This document shows positions 55,690 to 64,000 of a stretch of DNA of 64,000 nucleotides, in pieces. The position numbers and the translations under genes were made by a program. The notes under the pieces were generated by a model that saw only the letters and a list, made by a program, of their open reading frames with translations, was not told where the DNA came from and did not search any database. Origin of the DNA: Acestrorhynchus altus (lineage: Eukaryota; Chordata; Actinopteri; Characiformes; Acestrorhynchidae); contig CM067520.1 in the NCBI GenBank assembly GCA_034509495.1, positions 26,732,811-26,796,810 of the forward strand, written 5' to 3'. The first letter of the stretch is position 1. The number at the start of each line of letters is the position of its first letter.

Positions 55690-55975
55690 CACTGTGTGGT
55701 TCTACATCCTTTATTCTCCTCCTTTCACCCCGATCTTCGATGCTCAGGACCCCACAGGACCACCACAGAGCAGCTATTATGTAGGTGGTGGGTCATTCTG
55801 AGTCATAATAGCTGCTCTGTGGTGGGCCTGTGGGGTCCTGATCATTGAAGATCAGGGTGAACGGAGAAGAATAAAGTCTGCAGAGAAACAGATGAACGAC
55901 AGTCTGAGGAGCTGATAAAATGGACAGTGAGAGTAGAAACAAGGTTCAAACAATGGTCATAATATTATGGCCGAT
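55690..55975. mobile_element. Foldback MITE copy 8
   Basis: A 35-bp inverted repeat (GACCCCACAGGACCACCACA...; inverted at about 55,803-55,840) is followed by the family right end, terminating near GGTCATAATATTATGGCCGA. Confidence 0.85.
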
Positions 55976-56794
55976 ATGCTTATACTGCCAATCAGTATCT
56001 TTAACATCCATCAAAGATGAGATGGTCCATGAACATCTGCCTGCAGAGAACGTCACATCAACCATGTTGTCATACCGCCTACCCTAAACCACCCCCAGCC
56101 CCTGCGAGGTCAGCTGTAGTACAGCGCTTCTGAAACAATAACTCCTCGAAGAGGAAGTTCGATCTGGAGTTTCACTTTAAAGCAACCACATTCATCTCCA
56201 CATATGGATAACAGATGATTCTCGGCCCTGGTGCTGCCTCCCGTTCGCCCACGTCACACCAAGCACTTCCCATTTCATCAAAAATAAACACACCAGCAGC
56301 CCGACGGCCCGAAAACGAATACGCGGCCTCGTATTTTGAAAGGATGGAAACTCTTTGTGACGAAGGAGCCTGGAGGTGGAGAGGGAAGTCGACCAACTCC
56401 TGGTTCAGAAGAAAAGACATGAAGGTTCCAGAAAAACTCAGGATAAAACAATAGTTCCTACACGAGGCCGAATGGGATGTTTTGGTAGTTTGAAGTCCTT
56501 CATGTGTCTAAAAACAGAAGTGTTTATAGGAGACAGTCACGCTGTTATTTTCAGGAGATCCTAATTTGTCGTCATCTGTACTGGCAGCTGCGCTTGTGTG
56601 TTTTTGTTTATATGAACTAAAACACACTTTATATCTCAGAAATCTTGTTGGTAATTGATGTTCAAGAGTGTTTCTGAATTTTAATGATTAGACTGACAAG
56701 AATGTAAAGAATCCAACAATGTGAATATCCTTTATGTTTATACACCAGTATTATCTCTTCTCCCTTCTCATTTTCCTCTGTAACCAATATTTGC

Positions 56795-56950
56795 ATCAGT
56801 GATGTCACCAGCCCCGCCCCGTCTGATCAGTCAGAGTCTGTATGCAGGTTGATCATCAGCCCCGCCCCCTCTCTCTGATCAGTCAGAGTCTGTATGCAGG
56901 TTGATCATCAGCCCCGCCCCCTCTCTCTGATCAGTCAGAGTCTGTACGCT
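56795..56950. repeat. Minisatellite B, dispersed copy (about 3 units)
   Basis: Three units of GATCAGTCAGAGTCTGTATGC with AGCCCCGCCCCCTCTCTCTG are preceded by CATCAGTGATGTCACCAGCC, as at 26.2 and 58.66 kb. Confidence 0.92.
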
Positions 56951-58654
56951 GTACAGCCTTAGTTGAGTCTGTAGTTAAAACCATAATAAAGAACTTCACA
57001 GTGTTCTACTGAAAACTCAAACATCTGTTTCAAAACAAACAGCCTCACTCTGCTGGGCGCTAACATTTGTGGTTAGTCTATTTATTTCACATCTAATTTC
57101 ACTCACAAGCAACAAAACGAATCTGGATTCATAGTATCTCATCATCTACATCACACCATCCATTACCTAAACGTCTTTGACCTGGAAACCAAAATGATAT
57201 ACATGGTTAAAGTTCCAGAAGGTTAGCTCTGGTCTAGAAGATCTCCAAAAGACGTCAGATTAAAGCCGAAACTCTCTTTTCAACCTTTGTTGAAAAGGAT
57301 CTGAAGGGAAAGAGGCAACAAAAGTCTGGAGTCCAATTGATTTGAGCTCTCGTTCCTTTCAACAAGGTCTCACACCTTAACGAGCTGGTTTGTGAAAAGG
57401 CACAGGCCTATCTATCTACCATTATCATAAGAAAGGCCGGGTGATGCAAATTTCAGTTATATAGACAAACGGTGTCTCAACAATCAGCAGTCACCTGCAC
57501 TGAAATCGTCTCCATGGAAGAAGATCAGAAGAAAACCTGTGTCCTCTACACACAATCCACCATCAGCAACCTATTAGACCTGATACGCCCTGAAACGGTC
57601 CTGTGGAAAGAACCTGCCAACTGTTAAAACATGGGATTGTGTTGCAGCCAGTGGCACTGGAACAATTCAAAGGCCTCAAAATCGAAAAACAGGATGCCGC
57701 AAGTAAAAAGCCGGTACCCAACAAGCTAAATTTAGGAAACCATGTTTTCAAATTAACATGTACGAAAGTGTCTCTATAGAGGATGTAGCCCATTTACATA
57801 TTTGATCATGTCATCTGGCCAAAATGTCACATGTGCTGGCACACAGCATAAGCCACGCCCACTCTGTCCATCACTATACACGTATGGGCTGCACTTATTT
57901 TTGAAGTTACAGTGTACTGTAATCAACCCACCCTTCACGACTGTGTTTAACAGTGTATTCAAAACAATGCTGAGGCATTTACTCAGTAATATGACTCACA
58001 GATGAGTGCTGACGATCAATCAACCTACAACAATGCGAGGCGGGGCGCCGAGCGGCTAAAATCTTCAAGACGGCGCTGTTAAAAGCAACAGTCACACTTT
58101 TTTACTATTATTTCCCCTTTAACATCTGTCTCCTGAACTTCCCCCTGACAAATATAACCGTCTGAAAGAGGTAAAGAGGAAGTAGTTCCTTGAGAGAGAT
58201 GCGAGAATGTGCTTTTTTCAAAAACACCCCAGTGTTTGTAAAAGCGCTCTGTGGTTTGTGTAGGACTCCACCCAGAGAGAGCAGCAACAGCATCTAATAA
58301 AGACTCAACACTGTAAAATGTATTGAATTGAAAATGACACCCTATTAAAAATACAGAACAAACCAAGATCGATCAGAAATGTATTGATAGGAGAGCATAT
58401 ATACAGTGATTCTCAGTAGATCCTGGTCTTCTCAAATTTTCTGCTTCCTACATCTCAGAAATACTGTTGAAACGGATCCCCAGTGTTTATAAAGGAGTTT
58501 ATAATAAAATACAACCTGAAACGTTTCATTATTTTTGTTATTTATTCATGCATCAGTATGATCTCTTATCGGGACTTTAATTCTGAAATTTGAAGTGTGT
58601 GAGTAAAGAGTGCAAACAGCCCCTCCCTCCTCGTTTTCATCTATAACACAATAT

Positions 58655-58700
58655 CAGGGTCAGTGATGTCATCAGCCCCGCCCCCGCTCTATGATCTCTG
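58655..58700. repeat. Minisatellite B, single-unit relic
   Basis: CAGGGTCAGTGATGTCATCA followed by GCCCCGCCCCCGCTCT is the array's left flank with one truncated unit. Confidence 0.75.
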
Positions 58701-58759
58701 ACGGACATGCACTGGAACTGTTGTTTAAATCAATCTATCTAAAACTTATAGGACGGTCT

Positions 58760-58960
58760 GATCTGGTCATGTGGGCAGTTGTTCTAAATGTTCTCCACTT
58801 GTAAAAGATGTTCCAGACAGTGGAACGTCTGATTTCTAATCGTTCTGAGACCTTTTAAAATCCCTTCTCAGACTCATCTGCAGCCACAGCCTTCTTCCTG
58901 AAGGCCTCAGGGGGCTCTTCGGATCCCACTCACTTCAACAATCAACAGCAAACCAAACTA
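58760..58960 (-). mobile_element. Tc1-like fragment related to the 21.9-kb copy
   Basis: It shares GTTCTAAATGTTCTCCACT, GATGTTCC and GATTTCTAAT with the transposon in cd2bp2 intron 3. Only the 3' portion is present. Confidence 0.55.
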
Positions 58961-60797
58961 ACTTCCTCAAAAGAATATTACTTCATAACTGTTTCATAAA
59001 TTATGTTTACAAGATGTTTCTTCAGTGGTGTGTGTTCAGTTTGATCACCTCCATCTCTCAGTGTATTTACAATGAATGTCAGACGTCCAGATGTTTAAAA
59101 AGTCAAAGGTGTTCACTGGGGTCCTAATTATTTCACATGTCCCAGAGTGCACTGCTCCGAAGCAAACTTCAGCTCATAGCGAGAGCTGACCAAGCTGAAA
59201 TACAGCTTCCAAACATGGTGGAGGTAGTTTCACAGGCTGTCAAAGGCTGTTAGACAGGTTTCAGGCAATAAACTGAAACTGCATGAGTAAATAAAGTGAA
59301 TTAAGATGTCAAAAGTAGTTAGTAAGACAAGAAAACAAATAAAACACTTGTTGGGACTTAAAGAAATTAACTGAACGGTAAACAGCTTCTCATTGTTGCT
59401 CTGTTTAACTTTATGATCGTAGTGCCCAGAGACAGAACTCGCTGGCCGACAGCTGAGGAATTCAGCCTTGTAGCTTCAGAGCTCGACTAAAGACATGCGC
59501 TTCATTAAACAAACAGGTCTTGGCTGATCAACAAGGGAAATGAGGAGAAAGGGTCCCACTTTCTTCTCCCAGTGAACTGTTATTAAGCCGGGACTGAGAG
59601 ACTGGAGCCAATTTTAATATAAAATATATAAAAATAAGGTCCAGAACCAATGAAAAATTCATACAGCAGCATATAACCCTTCCAGCCCATATATGGATAC
59701 AAAGCTGCTCTAAATTTGTTATGATGACGCAACCAAACACTATACATTTACACATATGCACCTCTATACAGATTAGCTCCGCCCACTCATGCTGAAGTTA
59801 TATACTGTGTTTCACTTCTTGAATAAAGCATAACAAGGTAGCCAATCAGAACACAGCTCATCTACTGAGATGAGTTATTAAAGATGAGCCTCTTTAAGGG
59901 GTAACTATTCGAATTATATGTAATTAATCCTGCAACGATAACTGAGGCCTTTAGAACTGGTTCCGTTCTGGCTTACAGGAACCTTGTTGTTTAGCGAACC
60001 ATCCCGCATTTACACCAGTTTTAGTGGAACCGGGGATACGTCGCAGAACACGTCAACCAGATATGCCCACAGCTTAACCTCGGTTCCCATTGATCCTATA
60101 ATCGTTGGTGGAAAAGGGTCCAGTGAGTGTACGTGAGGGGAAAAGAGCAGCTTCCAAACATGGTGGAGGTAGATTCAGACAAAGTAAAGAGGGAGGGAAA
60201 TCTATATCCAGGCTGTACATTCAGGATGATCTGGAGTGACGAATCATTCAGCATCAGTACCTGAGCAACATCCCCGAGTCTTCTACGGAAGACAACAAAC
60301 TACAGATGAACCGCTGTTTTTTTTCAGGTCTACAGAAGTACGATGTAGAACGTGGAGCTCTTGGTTTAAGGACTTTGGCTGTTTAATGTGCAGAGTAATG
60401 GAAAACAGCCCTTTCTGCAGGCATTTGTAGTATTATTAGTGCTTTACTGAGTAAATAAAACACAGAAAATGTGTGTAAACAGAGATGTAATGGTGTTTAA
60501 TGCGGCTGCAGAAGCAGAACAGCTGTCTGAGACCTGATATTTACACTTTAACTGAACTAATGGGAGGTAAACTGGCAGAATTCCACCTTAAATCCAGTCT
60601 ATTAAAGGTGGAATTGGTTATCAAACCCCACACAAACTCCAAACCACGACTGCCGCCTCCCTGCAGCCCCGCACGACCCCCTGAGCGCCTGCATTTCAGG
60701 AATAATCTGCTGTTTGTGTAAATAAACAGGAGAATCAAGGCCCGGCTCTTAGGCCTCGACCGCGGTGTTTCCTGCCGCCTCTCGCCGACAAACTCAC
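58961..60797. other. Distal tbc1d10b intron 1
   Basis: AT-rich sequence. CCAAACATGGTGGAGGTAG-type words occur at about 59,211 and 60,153 and also at 37,083 and 40,862, marking another low-copy interspersed repeat. No exon is recognised. Confidence 0.45.
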
Positions 60798-61100
60798 CCG
60801 CAGTCCGGCCAGCTGCGCGAGCTCCGCCCGGCGGCCCACGGGGGTTTATCCACTTCCCCCCGCCACAGTTCCGGCTCCGAGCCTCCTGCTCCTCCTGCTC
60901 CTCCTGCTCCTCCTGCTCCCCGGTCCGGAGGTCCAGCAGTGGGGAGAAGCCCGAACTGCCCTATTCCGTCCCGGGTCAGCTCGGCCTCGGCGGTCCCGCT
61001 CGTTTTAAAGCTCAAATAAAGCCGAATCGAACAGCACCGACACCGACCCACTCCGCCGGACGCACCGCCGGACCCTCCGCCCAGCTGACCCCTCCGGGCG
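60798..61100 (-). other. Probable tbc1d10b non-coding exon 1 and CpG promoter
   Basis: A CpG-rich patch on the - strand ends at a perfect-looking donor (CTGCGG then GTGAGT) at 60798, and the next acceptor on that strand is the one before the ATG exon at 54704. This makes a 6.1-kb first intron. The Gly/Ala-repeat open frame over it comes from a CTCCTG repeat and is not expected to be translated. Confidence 0.6.
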
Positions 61101-61269
61101 GCCGCGAGGCGCTTTGTGTACCTTTATCTCCCTCCCACGAAGTCCGCTCCTCAACGAGTCACTAACGAGCCGTTCATCACAAACGATTCCGTTCAACCAA
61201 CTGACTCACAATTCACAGAATCAACCGAATCGGAGCTGAATCGAATCTAATACAGAGGTTTGTTCTCCT

Positions 61270-61422
61270 CTGGGCTGATATTACAAATATTATACTTATT
61301 ATTATATATTAAATTAATATTATAAATATACTACATATAAATATATACTGTCTTATATTATATTTTTATTCTATCTATTAAATTATATTATATTACTATA
61401 ACTCATATTATCATCATATCTA

Positions 61423-61460
<38 letters not shown>

Positions 61461-61760
61461 CCATTACATTATATTATGTTATATGATTTTATAATATTAC
61501 ATATATTAAAATTATATTATATTGTACTATATTATTGTAAATTTTGTTATATTATATTGTGCTTAATGCTAAGGATGTTCTAAGTAAACAGCAAAGCACT
61601 TTTGTAAGTCGCTCTGGATAAGGGCATCTGCTAAATGCTGCAAATGTAAATGTTTAATTATATTTTATTATATGACATGATGTTATATTAAATTAAACTA
61701 TATTATATTATACTATATTATATTACATTAGTAAACAAGGTTCACAGAAATACTGTATGA
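61270..61760. repeat. AT-rich tract with (ATT)n and a SINE-like tail
   Basis: It is a very AT-rich block of TATTA words with (ATT)n at 61,428-61,457. It encloses GTAAGTCGCTCTGGATAAGG and CATCTGCTAAATGC at about 61,604-61,638, a tail shared by very many teleost interspersed repeats (mermaid/SINE type, from memory). Confidence 0.75.
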
Positions 61761-62029
61761 ATCTCAGAGCGAAATTGCCGATTATTACAGCTGCACCCAT
61801 CTATGTGAAATGAAATAATAAATAGAGTACTATAAAAGAATAAATAAATATGAATATTCTATGTAGCATTATGTAAATTATTGTTGCACCTCAGAGTTTT
61901 TGCACAGATACATACAATTAAAATTGCACCAATTATGTTATTATTATTATTATTTTAATATTATTATATTAAATTATATGATCAAATAAAATAAAAATGT
62001 ACCTAGTAGGTGAATTGGCTGTGCTTAAT

Positions 62030-62040
62030 TGTGTGTGTGT

Positions 62041-62072
<32 letters not shown>
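62030..62072. repeat. (GT)n microsatellite
   Basis: A GT tract of about 43 nt with one interruption. Confidence 0.95.
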
Positions 62073-62081
<9 letters not shown>

Positions 62082-62464
62082 TATGCCCATAAAACAATGA
62101 ACGAATATATATTACAACTAGATCTAGAGGAAACATATACCAAAAAAAAACAAACAGAAATATGCATAATATATACTATGATCAGTGACACAATGTGAAA
62201 ATCTTAAATATCATATTAAATATTATATTGACATTAAATCTTTGTTTCTTGTATTGCACTTTTACAGACAGACGTTTATTTTGTGTTGTTGGTGGCTATA
62301 TAAGACTTTTATTTTGTATATGGATGCTTATTTATGCTGAGATTTGTTTTATAGGCTACAGATCATTTAACTGCGGATCTTCCATTTGGGAGCCGATTCA
62401 GAAGAACCGAGTCACTAAATTGAACCGAATCTCACAACACGTTCAAAAAGAGCTCTTCTGACAG

Positions 62465-62600
62465 TGACGCACGTGCCGGCTGGAGCGAGATTTCCCGGTG
62501 TGCAGAAAAGACGTGACACCGTACCAAAACTGCACCCTTTTAACAGAACTGCGCATGCGTCGTGTACATACAGGAGGCACACTACTGCCCCCTAGCGGAC
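62465..62600. promoter_or_regulatory. Promoter-like patch: E-box, NRF1 and CTCF motifs
   Basis: Within 135 bp lie CACGTG at 62470, the NRF1 consensus TGCGCATGCG at 62550-62559 and a CTCF-like site at 62584-62599 (- strand TCCGCTAGGGGGCAGT). The surroundings are AT-rich. It is about 1.4 kb upstream of the inferred tbc1d10b start, and no coding exon is seen nearby. Confidence 0.5.
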
Positions 62601-62975
62601 TAAACTATATGACCATTAAAGACTTTTATTATGCCTGTTTACAAGTTCTTACAAACTAAACTATAATTTAATAAATACAGAGGATTTAAAAAAAGCAGAA
62701 ACAAAGAAAGGATTCATATGAATATCATATTGATTTATTTTTCATGATTCAATTTAATCATAAATGGTTCAAAGTGAAAACATCAGGCACACGTTTAAAC
62801 TTTTAAATCAAATTCAGTTAAATCATATACTCACATACACTCATACACGAGTCTAGATAAAAATAGAGATATAGAGGAACAGATAGGAATAAAGAGTATA
62901 CACTGAAGTCACAATGCTTGCACAGAAGGGGAAGTTATTACATGTTGTAATAAAGGGTAATTCCACCAACACTAC

Positions 62976-63244
62976 CGGTTAAAAGTTTTAGAACACCCCC
63001 TTTCTACAGCTTTCATTGACATTTAGGTACTTCAGGACAAATGAATAACCTTGCCTGGGAGGGGGCCTCGGGGAAGACCAAGAACATGCTGGAGGGATTA
63101 TATCCCTCAGCTGGTCTGGGAACGCTTTGGAATCCCCCCGGAAGAGCTGGAAGAGGTGGCTGGGAAGAAGGAGCGACACGGACCCCGGATCTATGTATAC
63201 AGAAAACTCAGCTGGACTTGTTCTAAAACTTTTGACCAGTAGTG
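62976..63244. mobile_element. MITE with LINE-derived interior
   Basis: The left end ACTACCGGTTAAAAGTTTTA/GAACA is the inverted complement of TGTTCTAAAACTTTTGACCA/GTAGT at the right. The interior, about 63,045-63,190, reads PGRGPRGRPRTCWRDYIPQL and then WERFGIPPEELEEVAG, the C-terminal end of a non-LTR retrotransposon polyprotein. It is not coding as a whole. Confidence 0.8.
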
Positions 63245-63559
63245 TAGTTCCTGCGTATGTAAACAGACTGGTTCAGACTGGGTTTGGTGTGGAACGCTCT
63301 GTTCCAGATAACCTTCAGTCAGAATAGCAGACAGTGGAGGTGAATGAAAGCAGAACCTCTAAAAGCTCCTCACAGAACGTTATTCCCCCTCATGCTTATG
63401 AATAAACACTGAAACCTGACTCACTGCTTCTCCAGAGTTCTGAGAAGGTTCTGGATCTAAAATGGGTTTTTATAATCACAGATCATTAACCTGGTGGAGA
63501 GATACATGCAGGGCTGCAGGGTGTAGTGCGGCAAAAAGTAGTCCCTAAAGAAAACTATC

Positions 63560-63604
63560 GCTGCATTTCTTGGTCGCTATGTCAGAGAAGACAAGAAATG
63601 CAGC
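63560..63604. repeat. Perfect 12-bp inverted repeat
   Basis: GCTGCATTTCTT (63560-63571) and AAGAAATGCAGC (63593-63604) form a stem with a 21-nt loop. Confidence 0.85.
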
Positions 63605-63854
63605 CTGTTCGGGGAGATTTGGAGGACGCAACTGATGTATCCTCGTCTTCTGCCCTAAAGAGTGAAGCCTCGGGGACAGAACTGGATTTAAAATCGAGAA
63701 ACGAGATACGAGAAAACTCTTTTTTATTAGACATTTATGGCACCAGCTGAAGGTCATGGTCACGTCAGCGTCCTCAAGTGGATGAAGACGTACACCATCA
63801 TATGCTGTCAAATGAAAAACAAATCAAAGTTTGTCACCCATTGCTGACATAGAT

Positions 63855-64000
63855 GTGCAAATGCACACAGAGCTTAACTAGACCGTGTAGACAACTACTG
63901 CTAATGTCTCCATGTCTAATACCAGGTGTGGACTAGAGGGGTATAAAGCCCCCCAGCACTGTGGAGCAGTGAACTGTGTTCTCTGGAGTGATGGAACTCC
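63855..64000. mobile_element. Tc1/mariner-type element cut by the window edge
   Basis: GTCTCCATGTCTAATACCAG and the following 100 bp match 4,088-4,205. The element continues beyond the window. Confidence 0.75.

Noticed and set aside
60794..61051. Gly/Ala-repeat collagen-like frame near 61 kb
   Set aside because: It comes from a CTCCTG repeat in a CpG-rich 5' UTR region. The supported tbc1d10b start is at 54682.
1..64000. tRNA, rRNA or endogenous virus sequences
   Set aside because: I saw no convincing tRNA A/B-box pair, no rRNA segment, and no retroviral gag, pol or env pattern. The mobile DNA is Tc1-like, MITE and LINE material.

Overview
The window looks like a chromosome segment from a ray-finned fish, probably an otophysan teleost (characin, catfish or carp relatives). 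I infer this from multi-exon genes with GT-AG introns, abundant CA/GT, GA and minisatellite repeats, many degraded Tc1-like transposons, MITE-like elements and LINE tails. The species cannot be read from the sequence.

Six protein-coding genes can be rebuilt exon by exon. One is on the + strand: a TMEM265/dispanin-like membrane protein (2628-3142). Five are on the - strand: prr14 (start 16135, stop 7709), cd2bp2 (23180-19501), fast-muscle myosin regulatory light chain mylpf (29898-25969), a sesquipedalian/PHETA-like PH-domain gene (41037-37983) and tbc1d10b (54682-47205). In all six the exon phases fit and the summed coding length is divisible by three: 366, 3780, 1137, 510, 828 and 2715 nt. 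TMEM265, PRR14, CD2BP2, MYLPF and TBC1D10B all map to human 16p11.2, so this is a conserved synteny block. The PHETA-like gene beside mylpf recalls PHETA1 near MYL2 on human 12q24.

Layout: 1-2.6 kb, simple repeats, minisatellites and a LINE scrap. 2.6-4.9 kb, tmem265 and Tc1-related debris. 4.9-18.3 kb, prr14 with a long inferred 3' UTR, a very large central exon and a CCAAT-rich promoter. 18.5-24 kb, a dead Tc1-like copy and cd2bp2. 24.4-30 kb, another Tc1 fragment and mylpf with a TATA box and a MEF2 site. 30-37.9 kb, gene-free and rich in GT repeats, MITEs, minisatellites and a Tc1-like transposase remnant. 38-41 kb, the PHETA-like gene. 41.1-43.5 kb, minisatellites and a cluster of identical 14-bp palindromes. 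43.5-61.1 kb, tbc1d10b with an inferred 3.6-kb 3' UTR, a CpG-rich first exon near 60.8-61.1 kb and about 6 kb of repeat-bearing first intron. 61.2-64 kb, AT-rich DNA, a promoter-like NRF1/E-box/CTCF patch and MITEs.

The genes do not form a pathway. They are neighbours in a syntenic block with separate roles: nuclear lamina/heterochromatin tethering (PRR14), U5 snRNP assembly (CD2BP2), fast muscle contraction (MYLPF) and endosomal/Rab trafficking (PHETA-like, TBC1D10B). The most unusual signals are non-coding. Four consecutive-region acceptors of tbc1d10b have (TG)n in place of a normal polypyrimidine tract. Minisatellite families recur at several loci, once in inverted orientation. A foldback MITE family has at least eight copies, and one MITE carries a LINE-derived interior.
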